The notes beneath the pieces were generated by a model, which saw nothing but the letters and a program-made list of their open reading frames with translations, searched no databases and was not told the origin of the DNA. Of a stretch of DNA of 64,000 bases, positions 1 through 8,951 are shown in pieces; position 1 is the stretch's first letter; every line of letters starts with the position of its first letter. The position numbers and the translations under genes are program-made. Origin of the DNA: UBA10349 sp003485905 (GTDB taxonomy: Bacteria > Pseudomonadota > Gammaproteobacteria > Arenicellales > Arenicellaceae); the NCBI GenBank assembly GCA_943787185.1, contig CALSLL010000002.1, positions 930,001 through 994,000 on the forward strand. Reading direction: 5' to 3'.

Positions 1-1
1 G

Positions 2-877
2 CTGGATATGCGGATCTATTATCCACCGCACTTCAACCGAAACGTTAGCGCCTGGACGCCAGAAGAAGTCCCAGCCGTGGTGGCAGGGCTTGAGAAACAC
101 AAACCTTATAGTGGGTCTGAGATGTACCAAATGCTCCATTTTGGTGAACATATGTATTTGCCGGTATCGGATAGCTGGGCTAGGATGGGTGATAAGCCTT
201 ATCCGGACGAAATGATGGATCAGTTTCGTACTGTAGTAACAGCGGCTGCGAAAAATGGTTGGCAAGTTGCCGAGCATTTGAATCGTGATATCACAGCAAA
301 TCAAATGTTGGAGATCTTTGAGGAAGTTAATCAAACCTATCCGATTACAGATCTTCGTTGGCGTTTTGAGCATGCGAAAGGACTATCGCAGGCGACTATC
401 GAACGAGCTAAAGCGCTTGGGATGGCAATGGGCGTGCATAGTGCTGCGGGTATGAGCTCACCGAAATCACGCGCAAATGACGCCTATCTCACAGAACTAT
501 TGACGAGGCAGGATGCCCCACCGCTGCGCTGGTATCAAGACAGTGGTATACCTTTTGGGCTTGGGTCAGACGCACAGGTGGTTGCTCATGACTCGCCTTT
601 TTTCACGCTCTATTGGGTGGTGAGCGGTAAAGATACCTCCGGTCAGCCCTATTTCAAACACGGCACTTTGACTCGTGAAGAAGCGCTAATCGCGCATACT
701 CGATCCAACGCGTATCTTATGCATAAAGAAGACCTACTAGGCTCACTAGAGGTCGGCAAGCTAGCGGATATTGTCGTGTTGGACCGAGATTATATGACCG
801 TTCCTGTAGATGATATTCGTGACTTGAACTCGGTTTTGACGATGGTTGATGGCCGTATTGTCTATCAGGCGATGTAA
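2..877 (+). CDS. Amidohydrolase family protein (YtcJ-like), C-terminal part, cut by window start
   Basis: The reading frame is open to the left edge, so the ATG at 8 is probably internal and the N-terminus lies outside. The visible 290 or so residues match the C-terminal half of YtcJ-like amidohydrolases (metal-dependent hydrolases acting on amide or related C-N bonds). The HAKG and GLGSDAQV segments fit the late metal-binding His and Asp of the TIM barrel. They are followed by TREEALIAHTRSNAYLM and the GKLADIVVLDRD strand that closes the beta-sandwich in this superfamily. The first metal-binding HxH motif and any signal peptide are not visible. The substrate is unknown. A DUF6152 gene follows on the same strand after 91 bases. 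Confidence 0.85.
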   Translation: MDMRIYYPPHFNRNVSAWTPEEVPAVVAGLEKHKPYSGSEMYQMLHFGEHMYLPVSDSWARMGDKPYPDEMMDQFRTVVTAAAKNGWQVAEHLNRDITANQMLEIFEEVNQTYPITDLRWRFEHAKGLSQATIERAKALGMAMGVHSAAGMSSPKSRANDAYLTELLTRQDAPPLRWYQDSGIPFGLGSDAQVVAHDSPFFTLYWVVSGKDTSGQPYFKHGTLTREEALIAHTRSNAYLMHKEDLLGSLEVGKLADIVVLDRDYMTVPVDDIRDLNSVLTMVDGRIVYQAM

Positions 878-968
878 AAAATTGCGTATTACTTGACTAG
901 GCTCAAGATTTTAGTAAAAAGAAACCAATATAACTGTAACCAAGTAAGAGACTATTGAGGATTAACAC

Positions 969-2006
969 ATGTGGAAGCCAGTAAAGCTTGCCTTCGGGTT
1001 GGCAGTTTTAGCTTTAGTACCAATCGTTGTGAGTGCACATCATGGGTTTGCGGCGCATTTTGACAATAATACTGTGATTAGAATTGAAGGTACCGTCAAA
1101 CAATTCGATTTTATTAATCCACATGGCTTTTTACACATTGACTCGGTCAACGAAGCGGGGGAACCAGTTGTTTGGGTCTGTGATTTACAAGCTAAAACTC
1201 AATTGGTTAGACGCGGGGTGGATGAAACACTCTTTACGGTTGGTGAGCCGATAGTGGTTGAAGGATATCCAGCTAGGCGCGACCCGTACGGGTGTGAATA
1301 CGGTACTGGCCATTTTGCCGACGGCAGCACGTTTACTATGCGCTTGGTCGGAGATAAGCCACAAACTCAATTTGCTGAAAATGAACGCATTCCTTTAGCA
1401 GAAGGGGAGACACGCTCAATATTTGGAGTTTGGATGCGGCCCGGTATGTTTGGTGATGCTAGCGGGCGTGGTAAGCGTGCAGGTCAAGATTCTATTACGG
1501 CTGAAGGTCAACAAGCGGTAGATGCATTTGATCCCATTAACGATAATCCGGTGGTTAGTTGTGAAGGCGGTAGCCCGATGCGTAATTGGACTCCACCTGG
1601 GTTGGCGACCAAGATATCTCAAGAAGGTGAAAAAATTTATATCTATCACGAATCTATGGATATCACGCGTACCGTTCATCTGGATTTAGATGAGCACCCG
1701 GCTGACGTAGAACCTAGTGATATGGGCCATTCAATAGGACGATTTGAAGAAGGGGTTCTGATAATTGATACAGGGGTTTTTAACGCAGGTGTGTTGACTG
1801 GATCGATTTTAAATTCCGATCAAATGACAATGCAAGAACGCATGTCAGTAACACAAGATAGCGGTGATCTTCTAGTTGAGATGACCGTTAATGAACCGCT
1901 TTATTATTCCGAACCGATAACTGATAGTCAGACTCTACAAAGCACTACCAAAGAATTAATTCCTTACGAATGCATTCCAGGTACACCGATGGGTAGCTAT
2001 CAATAG
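969..2006 (+). CDS. Secreted DUF6152-family protein (345 aa)
   Basis: A signal peptide (about residues 1-23) is followed by the AHHGFAAHFDNN start typical of DUF6152 proteins. Next comes an OB-like beta domain with the family features INPHGFLHID, VNEAGEPVVWVCDL and a GEPIVVEGYPARRDP strand. The second half carries the GHSIGRFEEGVLIIDTGVF signature seen in the longer members, and ends in ECIPGTPMGSY. The family has no established function. The His-His pair at the mature N-terminus invites a metal-binding idea, but this is inference. It is one of at least seven related genes in the window. A strong terminator follows directly. Confidence 0.85.
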   Translation: MWKPVKLAFGLAVLALVPIVVSAHHGFAAHFDNNTVIRIEGTVKQFDFINPHGFLHIDSVNEAGEPVVWVCDLQAKTQLVRRGVDETLFTVGEPIVVEGYPARRDPYGCEYGTGHFADGSTFTMRLVGDKPQTQFAENERIPLAEGETRSIFGVWMRPGMFGDASGRGKRAGQDSITAEGQQAVDAFDPINDNPVVSCEGGSPMRNWTPPGLATKISQEGEKIYIYHESMDITRTVHLDLDEHPADVEPSDMGHSIGRFEEGVLIIDTGVFNAGVLTGSILNSDQMTMQERMSVTQDSGDLLVEMTVNEPLYYSEPITDSQTLQSTTKELIPYECIPGTPMGSYQ

Positions 2007-2012
2007 ATTACT

Positions 2013-2046
2013 AAAAAGCCAGCCCGTGCTTGGGCTGGCTTTTTTA
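2013..2046 (+). terminator. Intrinsic terminator after the DUF6152 gene
   Basis: AGCCAGCCC pairs perfectly with GGGCTGGCT across a six-base loop (GTGCTT) and is followed by a T run. It starts six bases after the stop codon. An A run precedes the stem, so it could also work in reverse for the convergent cytochrome gene. Confidence 0.9.
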
Positions 2047-2089
2047 TAGAAGCTACTTTAAAAAAAGTGAGCGTTTGAGTAATTGTTAC

Positions 2090-3133
2090 TCAGGGCGCTA
2101 AAGAGGCGATATAGGCCGTAATATTTAACATATCTTCAGCTGATAGCTCTGCAACAATTGGGTCCATAACTGGGCTAATCCGTGTTCCTTGTTTGACGTC
2201 CCATAGCTGACGCATTATGTAACTAGCGGTGCGGCCTGCAATTGCTGGTATGTCTCCTAATCCTCGCATGCCTTCGCCGTGGCATAGACCGCATTGAATC
2301 GTTTTCCCGCCCCCGGTAGTTGCTAGTGCTGCACCTTTTGCAACACTACCGATTGGAACGTAAGCAATAAATCCCGCCCTAGGGTCTCTTAGGACGTGGG
2401 TTCTTTCGGGGTGTTCGGCAACTTCAATGATTCTTTGACCTAATTCCATTTCTGGTTCGTCTTCAAGTGGCAAGAGCAGTCCATTCATGGTTGCTTGAAC
2501 TTGTGGAACCATATCGGTCTCGACAACCTTCACGTGTGGTTTGTATTCAATAGATGAAAAATATTCAGCAGCTATTTTGCGTTCTTCGTCGGTGAGTAGG
2601 GCGGCTATCCTTCCCATTTCGTTCGGATTTGCTTTACGTAAATCTGCACTGTAGCGTTCACGGTTCGCGAAAGCATCAAGTTGCTGTAGAAAATAGTTAA
2701 CCGGTAATCCCGCTACGTGCCCGTTTTCCATTTTGCCTTGGCCACTAGCATAATGGCACAAGGAGCATGCACGAATTTCCCGCTCCTTGTCGCCGTAGGC
2801 GACGATATCAGGCGTTTCAGGGTGATCCTGGGGATACCAGTCGCCCGGTCCATAATCATTATCAGCTTCCGAAATCTCAAATGACTGTGGGCTTTCGTCC
2901 AGTGTATATTTGGGTCCACCTTTTTCAGGTGGAGGACCGTAGTATGCACATTCTAACGGGGTAGCATTTTCAGGGCAGGGCGGTGCAACTTCATCACCTA
3001 GCTTATAAGGGCCTATTTCACCATATGCCCAGTTTGGCCAATCCGGGCCATGCTGTATTGAATCAGCTGGTAGTGTTTGGGCATTAGCCGAGAGAGTTAG
3101 GAACACGAGGCTTGTAACAATTAGAGATTTCAA
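2090..3133 (-). CDS. Diheme c-type cytochrome, periplasmic
   Basis: The 347-aa protein has an N-terminal Sec signal (cleavage after SANAQ) and two heme-binding CxxCH motifs: CSLCH at about residues 123-127 and CGLCH at about 281-285. Both sit in class I cytochrome c folds, and the second half shows the usual distal-Met region (SPVMDPIVAELSAEDMLNITAYIASL). This resembles periplasmic cytochrome c proteins that shuttle electrons from an unknown dehydrogenase to the respiratory chain. Some 120 residues before the first heme are acidic and proline-rich and are not recognised. It converges on the upstream DUF6152 gene and diverges from the esterase at 3375. Confidence 0.85.
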   Translation of the reverse strand: MKSLIVTSLVFLTLSANAQTLPADSIQHGPDWPNWAYGEIGPYKLGDEVAPPCPENATPLECAYYGPPPEKGGPKYTLDESPQSFEISEADNDYGPGDWYPQDHPETPDIVAYGDKEREIRACSLCHYASGQGKMENGHVAGLPVNYFLQQLDAFANRERYSADLRKANPNEMGRIAALLTDEERKIAAEYFSSIEYKPHVKVVETDMVPQVQATMNGLLLPLEDEPEMELGQRIIEVAEHPERTHVLRDPRAGFIAYVPIGSVAKGAALATTGGGKTIQCGLCHGEGMRGLGDIPAIAGRTASYIMRQLWDVKQGTRISPVMDPIVAELSAEDMLNITAYIASLAP

Positions 3134-3374
3134 TTTTTGAACACCTTTTTCGAATGGTTATATGTTACGGGTGCGAGATACGTTTTTGGTTTACTGAATA
3201 AACCGATGATACATGAAATTCGTATGCTATAAGGCCATGGGTGGATGTAACATTTGGTTTCTACTTGCTTGCTTCTGAGTGGGTGTTTGTTGGTTCTGTG
3301 TTGCTATTCTTGCACTGGGTTTGAGATGTTGCATAATGCATTGTGATTCTGGATTTGATGCTTTTCGAGGCGGT

Positions 3375-4811
3375 ATGAAAAATATAACTGTATTGGTTTG
3401 TTCGGTGTTCTTCGCGGCAGTTTATGCCAGTAGCGTCGTAGCGGAACCCCGTTTTTTACGTTCTACTTATGATCTAGAGGACCCCAGCGGCTATTGTTTG
3501 GATATTCCCGGGTTCGGCCCAAGGATGAGAAAAGACGCCCCAATTGGTACGCATACCTGTAAATATAGTATTCCTGGGTTTTACGTAGATGAATTGTTCG
3601 AGCTGACCAGCGTAAATTATTTAAGACTACCAGAATTCGATTTGTGCCTGGCGGCACAAACGATGGCAGTCGGATCGCATATCAACACTATCGCTTGTGA
3701 GCTGGATAATGTTCATGCATGGAGTATGGGTGCGGACGGAAACGTTACACCTGAAGGGAACTCTGAGTTGTGCCTCACTATGTCTCACGAAAAAGTATAT
3801 GTAAATACATCGGTTGCTAATTTGACGCCTAACTCAGGCCGTGCGGTGTCGCTTCAAACTTGTGATAGTAATAATCACGAATATCAAAGTTGGAAGTTAT
3901 CTGATCCCCATGAACTTAAGACCGAAACTGCAAATACGCTTCGAAGTGGGATGGGTATAGAAGCCGCAAAGATAATTAGAGAACTAGGAAACGAGATTCG
4001 CCCGCAAGAAACAGAAGAAATTTATGCGAATCAGCCTCGAATGTTCAGCGTAGGTGACGTTAATATAACGGACGAGATCGCATATGGCGAAGAGCAGGGG
4101 CAACAATTACAGGTCTATACTGGCATTAACCGACACAATCTGCAGCGCGGTGCTCCAGTGATTTTGCTGGTCCATGGTGGCGGATTTCGTTTCGGAGATT
4201 TGAATAGTTTTGCTAGTACAGCAACGCATTTTGCTGGTCTCGGTTACGTCGTGGTCAATATGACTTATCCTATGGCCCCCAATGCCAATTGGCCAAGTGG
4301 TGGTCTAAGTGTAGCAAGTGCGATTCGCTGGATTACGGAAAATGCGGCGGATATCAAAGGTGATCCAAATGGTATTTTTGTGTTGGGGCATTCCGCAGGC
4401 GGCACACATGTCGCTGATTACGTGTTTCGATCTGAAATTTATGAAGAAGGAAATTCAGAGATAGCTGGCGCAATTATTTCCTCTCCTGTGCTTGCTGTTA
4501 CCGACTTTTTGTCCGGCGCCAGCTACTATGGCGACAATGCTAGTGAGTGGCCGAATCAACAAATTTTAGGGAATGTTGACAGGTCGTCTGTTCCGGTTCT
4601 CATACTGACGGCAGAATTGGATCCAGTTCCATTTCAGGTTTCGGCCGTTAAATTGCTAAACGAATTGGTCGTAGAAAACGGTGCAAAGGCTGCCCGCTTT
4701 AGCCAATTGGCAGGGCATAATCATATTTCCTACATCTCTTCAATCGGCACTTCAGATACTCAGTCCGCTGAGCAGATAATCGATTTTATCGCAGCGACTG
4801 GCCGGAACTAA
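3375..4811 (+). CDS. Secreted fusion: six-cysteine trefoil-like module plus alpha/beta hydrolase
   Basis: The start at 3375 is preferred because GAGGCGG lies just upstream and a clean signal peptide follows (ending VVAEP); longer in-frame starts lack both. Residues ~25-175 form a module with three Cys pairs (GYCLD/HTCK, DLCLAA/IACE, ELCLTM/QTC), the spacing expected of a ricin-B/R-type beta-trefoil. The C-terminal half is an esterase/lipase-type alpha/beta hydrolase: oxyanion motif HGGGF, nucleophile GHSAGG, and catalytic His in GHNHISY. It probably cleaves esters on a glycan or lipid to which the N-terminal module binds; the substrate is unknown. The TRAP binding protein starts four bases after its stop, so the two are very likely cotranscribed. 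A paralogue lies at 53698. Confidence 0.82.
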   Translation: MKNITVLVCSVFFAAVYASSVVAEPRFLRSTYDLEDPSGYCLDIPGFGPRMRKDAPIGTHTCKYSIPGFYVDELFELTSVNYLRLPEFDLCLAAQTMAVGSHINTIACELDNVHAWSMGADGNVTPEGNSELCLTMSHEKVYVNTSVANLTPNSGRAVSLQTCDSNNHEYQSWKLSDPHELKTETANTLRSGMGIEAAKIIRELGNEIRPQETEEIYANQPRMFSVGDVNITDEIAYGEEQGQQLQVYTGINRHNLQRGAPVILLVHGGGFRFGDLNSFASTATHFAGLGYVVVNMTYPMAPNANWPSGGLSVASAIRWITENAADIKGDPNGIFVLGHSAGGTHVADYVFRSEIYEEGNSEIAGAIISSPVLAVTDFLSGASYYGDNASEWPNQQILGNVDRSSVPVLILTAELDPVPFQVSAVKLLNELVVENGAKAARFSQLAGHNHISYISSIGTSDTQSAEQIIDFIAATGRN

Positions 4812-4815
4812 GCCG

Positions 4816-5853
4816 ATGACTGAGAAAAACCTGATGGTTCGACGACAATTTTTAAAAGCTTCTGCCATGCTCGGTGGAGGGTTTATAACTGCGGGGTCTT
4901 CAATTTCGAGTGCTAATGCTCAGGAATCGAATTTAGGGGGAGTTACAAAACCTTTCCGCATTGTTATGGGGGGGTATGGCCCATCAACATCCAGCTTTAG
5001 TCTGGGTTTAAAACGTATAGGTGACCGGCTAGAGGCACGCTTTAGCGATGATGTCGAAATTAAGTATGTGTACAACGTTATGGACCTTGGTTACGACGGC
5101 GCAGGTGGTTTGGCGACGCTGGTAGACCATGGTTGGTTATCCCTTGCTTATATGACTATGTTTGCCGGTATTCCGGCGTTAGAGCTGGCTGCATTGCCCT
5201 TTTTGTTTTCGGATAGTGCAAGCGCTAGAGCAGCGATGGATGGCGCTCTAGGGCGGTCTGCAATAGAAACGATTGAAAACGATACAAATTATCGCGTTTT
5301 AGGTTTTTTCGAAAACGGATTTCGTCACGTTTCGAATAACACCCGACCGGTGCAATCGCCGGATGATCTGGCTGGCCTCGCCATCAGGGTGCTTGCGGTG
5401 CAGGCCCGAACCTTTGAACTATTAGGTGCTAAGCCTACCAATACGCCATTACCGGGAGTATTTAAAGGGCTTGAATCCGGTCAGTTGGATGGGCAGGAGA
5501 ATCCGTTCGAGAATGTCGTTACATATAGCTTGTACAAAACCCAGCGCTATTACACAGAGACCTTTCATTCGTACTTGTCCCGGCCTATTTTTGTAAACAG
5601 ATTATCATTTGATGCCTGGCCTACTGAATTACAAACTGAGTTACGTGCGGCTGTGCAAGATGCAGTTAGTTTTCAGCGAGGCCTACATGATGAGGCTGAA
5701 GTTAGCGCAGCCGAGACCATACGGGAGTCTGGTGGCGAGATAATTCAACTCACGCCTGCACAGCGTGCTAAGTTTATTGATGCAGTAGCGCCCATCTATG
5801 TGGACGCACAATCGCTATACAGTCGTGAGTTGCTGAGTTCGGTTGGTTTGTAA
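4816..5853 (+). CDS. TRAP transporter DctP-type solute-binding protein with Tat signal
   Basis: The N-terminus has a Tat-type signal (VRRQFLKASAMLGG, then SANAQ). The remainder is a DctP-family periplasmic binding protein: the GDRLEARFSDDVEIKYVYN segment, LPFLFSDSASARAAMDG, the conserved LAGLAIRVL arm with the ligand-carboxylate-binding Arg region, and GLESGQLDGQENPF. TRAP systems import carboxylates and related acids using the proton or sodium gradient. No DctQ or DctM membrane genes occur anywhere in the window, so this subunit must work with a remote transporter or as a non-transport binding protein. It is cotranscribed with the preceding esterase and paralogous to the gene at 7905. Confidence 0.88.
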   Translation: MTEKNLMVRRQFLKASAMLGGGFITAGSSISSANAQESNLGGVTKPFRIVMGGYGPSTSSFSLGLKRIGDRLEARFSDDVEIKYVYNVMDLGYDGAGGLATLVDHGWLSLAYMTMFAGIPALELAALPFLFSDSASARAAMDGALGRSAIETIENDTNYRVLGFFENGFRHVSNNTRPVQSPDDLAGLAIRVLAVQARTFELLGAKPTNTPLPGVFKGLESGQLDGQENPFENVVTYSLYKTQRYYTETFHSYLSRPIFVNRLSFDAWPTELQTELRAAVQDAVSFQRGLHDEAEVSAAETIRESGGEIIQLTPAQRAKFIDAVAPIYVDAQSLYSRELLSSVGL

Positions 5854-5890
5854 CTGATTTAAATAAATGCATCGTCAGTTCCAGACAACA

Positions 5891-6724
5891 TTATCGCACA
5901 ACGTGTTCGACTCGAGCTGGACCATCCTCAATACTGATAAGGCGGAATAGGCGTTCGTCCCACAAACTGCCAGTTAGCATGTTTAATACAAACTGAGGGT
6001 CTGGATTGACGCCGCTATTGGCCCTGATACCAGCCAGTTCATCACGGAAGGCTTTTTTATCTGGTTGTGATTGATGGGCCGCCTGGGCACCAGCATCCTC
6101 CCACATTTCAACTACCGTCATATGGTTTGGTCTATTCGACTGAGTTAATACGTCGTAACGAAGATTTCCATCATGATTGCGGCTTAGTTTCGCCATATCG
6201 GTTATTAAGTCGTTACCACAAGGTCCATTTGGGTCCGGTCGGCGATCACAGGGTGCAAATTGCTCCGGCGGAATGATGTCTGCGTGAGTAATCACATATA
6301 TTGTGGATTCATTTCCATCGGGCATATATTGGGGACTTGGCGCTAGTAGCGCAACATGCGGTCTCTCATCATATGGGGCATATAGCATCGGCTGCAATTT
6401 TTCGCGAAAGGATACAGTATGAGTAGAAGCAGCATGAGCGGCACGTGAATTTCGGCCAGCCCAGGCCTCCATGATAACAAAGTGATTATTACGGTTTATA
6501 CGCTGTAAAGCTTCGAATCGTAGACTTCCTGCCTCGGCTTTGCTCGCAGCTGCATGCTCTTTTATTAGTGCAGCGGCTGCGTCTGCTGAATCATTAGCCA
6601 CCTCAATATATGTGATAACCCAAGTAGGTGAATCTCTTAGTACCGTGCCGTCTGCCAATGTGACGTCAGCATGGGTATTCGCGGCCCACATAATACTGAG
6701 TATTCCGATTAATATTCTGTACAT
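5891..6724 (-). CDS. Secreted tandem ABM-type (antibiotic biosynthesis monooxygenase-like) protein
   Basis: A signal peptide (ending NTHAD) precedes two ferredoxin-like repeats. The first (about residues 33-125) has the pattern VITYIEV...LRFEALQRINRNNHFVIMEAW...FREKLQPML. The second (about 142-235) repeats it as YVITHADIIPPEQF...LRYDVLTQSNRPNHMTVVEMW...FRDELAGI. These match ABM/EthD-like dimeric alpha-beta barrel domains, here joined in one chain so a single polypeptide could form the barrel. Such domains act as cofactor-free oxygenases or small-molecule binders, but the reaction cannot be assigned. It is transcribed against the TRAP binding protein gene, with 37 bases between stops. Confidence 0.7.
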   Translation of the reverse strand: MYRILIGILSIMWAANTHADVTLADGTVLRDSPTWVITYIEVANDSADAAAALIKEHAAASKAEAGSLRFEALQRINRNNHFVIMEAWAGRNSRAAHAASTHTVSFREKLQPMLYAPYDERPHVALLAPSPQYMPDGNESTIYVITHADIIPPEQFAPCDRRPDPNGPCGNDLITDMAKLSRNHDGNLRYDVLTQSNRPNHMTVVEMWEDAGAQAAHQSQPDKKAFRDELAGIRANSGVNPDPQFVLNMLTGSLWDERLFRLISIEDGPARVEHVVR

Positions 6725-7091
6725 ATTTTCCTCTCAAGCGTGTCGTTGTAAGCTGGTTATTTATACCATTTCAGTAAAGAGAATCTGAAATGTTTGCTTA
6801 ATATCCGTTGCTAATCATATCTGTTTTTCTGTTTGAAGCTATTAAAATTGGTAACAAATTTGTATATCTATGGGCGACCCAGCCAAGTTTATTATCTGAT
6901 TCTTAAAGCCGTCTTGCCGCGCATAGAAATAGCTGGCGCTACACCGTAAAGAGATAGACTCAGGCTATAAAGATGGCTATTCTTCTTGTGCCTTAGCTAT
7001 TTAGTTCTGCGTGCCGTGCGTTATTAACTACAATACAGACGTGTAATGCTAAGCGTATCTAACACCTAATTTATTTAATGGAGATTCTTGT
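6725..7091. other. Divergent intergenic region, nothing coding seen
   Basis: The 367 bases separate divergent genes and should hold both promoters. AT-rich tracts occur on both sides. No RNA gene, convincing operator or long stem was found. A GGAGAT ribosome-binding site lies at about 7080, just before the ATG at 7092. Confidence 0.5.
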
Positions 7092-7877
7092 ATGACCGAC
7101 AATCAAACCAAAAGCCGTCGACAGTTTCTAGCAGGCAGTGCCGCTGCTGCCGGAGCGGCGTTGTTCACTGAACCTGTAGCCGCACAAGAAAGCGGGTATG
7201 TTATTGATGTGCCGGAAGTTATATCGATGGAAATTGACGGTACGAGTGACCGGTTTCCAGTAAGACGCGTATTCGCTTTAGGCCGAAACTATCGCGCACA
7301 TGCTATTGAATCAGGAGATGATCCTGATGTGACTCCGCCATTTTTCTTTATTAAGCCTCGGGATGCTGTAGTGGAAGCGCGTAACGGGCACCCATACCCA
7401 CAAATGACTAAAGAATTGCGCTATGAAGCCGAGATGATCGTTGCTTTGAAGAGCGGCGGTAAAGATATTGACCCTGATGATGCTCTTGATCATATATATG
7501 CGTACGGCGTTGGGTTGGATATGACGCGCGAAGATTTGCAACACGTTGCGCAAGAATTATCTCGGCCGTGGGCAATTAGTAAGTCTTTTGATAACTCAGC
7601 ACCTTGTGGTCCACTTTACCCAGTAGAAACCAATGGCCACGCCGTAGACGGCCGCATTTGGCTAAGCGTCAATGATGAAATCAAGCAGGATTCTGACCTT
7701 TCTTTGCAGCGTTGGTCTGTATCCGAGGGGATTTCTATTCTTTCACAATATTATGAGCTGACTGCTGGCGATATTATTATGACCGGTACCCCAGCGGGAA
7801 TAGGCCTAGTGAATAAAGGTGACGTGATTAAGACGGGCATCGAAGGTGTCGGTGAGATCGAAGTAGTTATTACGTAG
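7092..7877 (+). CDS. Tat-exported fumarylacetoacetate hydrolase family protein
   Basis: A Tat signal (SRRQFLAGSAAAAGA, ending VAAQES) leads a complete FAH-type domain: FALGRNYRAHA, the metal-binding acidic residues in RYEAEMIVAL, GVGLDMTREDLQ, KSFDNSAPCGPL and the closing IIMTGTPAGIGLV. FAH-family enzymes hydrolyse C-C bonds in 2,4-diketo acids or act as oxaloacetate decarboxylases or hydratases in aromatic catabolism, with a Mg or Mn ion. Export to the periplasm is uncommon for this normally cytosolic family and is the notable feature here. It heads an apparent operon with the DctP protein at 7905 and the metallo-hydrolase at 8952. A second exported FAH protein is at 43379. Confidence 0.85.
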   Translation: MTDNQTKSRRQFLAGSAAAAGAALFTEPVAAQESGYVIDVPEVISMEIDGTSDRFPVRRVFALGRNYRAHAIESGDDPDVTPPFFFIKPRDAVVEARNGHPYPQMTKELRYEAEMIVALKSGGKDIDPDDALDHIYAYGVGLDMTREDLQHVAQELSRPWAISKSFDNSAPCGPLYPVETNGHAVDGRIWLSVNDEIKQDSDLSLQRWSVSEGISILSQYYELTAGDIIMTGTPAGIGLVNKGDVIKTGIEGVGEIEVVIT

Positions 7878-7904
7878 TTAGTAGTGGTGTATTGGAGGGA
7901 AAGT

Positions 7905-8927
7905 ATGTCAAGACGAGATTTTTTACGCAGTTCCGCGGTAGTTGGTGCAAGTTCGGTTCTTGGTGGTTTGGGAGTGTCAGAATTAAAGGCGCAGCAAAAT
8001 CCACCAGAGGGTCCAATTCGAATTATTATGGCGGGGTACGGACCACCGACGACGAGTTTTAGTCTTGCTTTAAAGCGTATGGGCGACCGGATCGAAGCGA
8101 AGTTTCCTGGCAATGTAGAAGTAAAATACGTCTACAACATTATCGATTTGGGTTACAAAGGGCTGGATATACTTTGGCTTGTAGAAGAGGGCGTACTTAC
8201 GTTGGGCTACCAGTCAAGCAGTTACTTGACCGGTCGCGTACCAAACCTCGGGTTAGTAGATTTGCCATTTCTGTTTTCTGACAATCTAACCGCAAGATCG
8301 GCGATGGATGGCGAGTTGGGTCAAAGGCTCACCGAAAGCATCGAACAGGATATGGACTATCGGGTTCTCGGATACTTTGAGAATGGACTCCGACATATGT
8401 CTAATCGAGTTAGACCTGTGCGAACACCCGCTGATATGAAAGATCTCTCTATTCGAGTACTGCCCAGCAAAGTGCATGAGCGCACGTTCCAATTACTTGG
8501 GGCTAAGCCCGAAATTATGGATCTTTCTGAAGTTATCGAGCGCGTAAAGGCGGGCACCATTGATATGCAAGAAAACCCGTTTGCAAATACCGTTACCTAC
8601 GGTGTACATAATTTTCATAAGCACCACACAGCTAGTAATCATTTTTATATTTCGCGGCCGATATTTTTTCATCGGCCGACATTTGATTCTTGGCCAGAGG
8701 AATTACAAACGGAAATGCGGGCTGCCGTTGCTGATGCAGTAGCTTTTCAGCGTAGCTTAAAAGATCAAGAAGAAACCGATGCTGCGGCGGCTATTCGTGA
8801 AGCAGGTGGTGAAATTGCAGAATTAACGCCTGCAGAAACCCAGCTATTTATCGAGGCGGTTAGACCGGTGTACGAAGATGCGCAAACCCAATATTCGCAG
8901 GAACTGCTCGACCTGCTGGTCTTGTGA
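7905..8927 (+). CDS. TRAP transporter DctP-type solute-binding protein with Tat signal (paralogue)
   Basis: The ATG at 7905 is preferred over a GTG at 7884 because GGAGGG lies at 7894-7899 and the Tat signal SRRDFLRSS follows immediately. The mature part is DctP-like (AGYGPPTTSFSLALKRMGDR, LPFLFSDNLTARSAMDGELG, DMKDLSIRVLPSKVHERTF, GTIDMQENPFANTVTYG). It is clearly paralogous to the protein at 4816, sharing the order of all these blocks. It sits 27 bases after the FAH gene and just before a metallo-hydrolase, so the bound ligand may be a substrate or product of those enzymes. No membrane subunits are encoded nearby. Confidence 0.87.
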   Translation: MSRRDFLRSSAVVGASSVLGGLGVSELKAQQNPPEGPIRIIMAGYGPPTTSFSLALKRMGDRIEAKFPGNVEVKYVYNIIDLGYKGLDILWLVEEGVLTLGYQSSSYLTGRVPNLGLVDLPFLFSDNLTARSAMDGELGQRLTESIEQDMDYRVLGYFENGLRHMSNRVRPVRTPADMKDLSIRVLPSKVHERTFQLLGAKPEIMDLSEVIERVKAGTIDMQENPFANTVTYGVHNFHKHHTASNHFYISRPIFFHRPTFDSWPEELQTEMRAAVADAVAFQRSLKDQEETDAAAAIREAGGEIAELTPAETQLFIEAVRPVYEDAQTQYSQELLDLLVL

Positions 8928-8951
8928 TTTACTGACTAGGAATTTAATACC

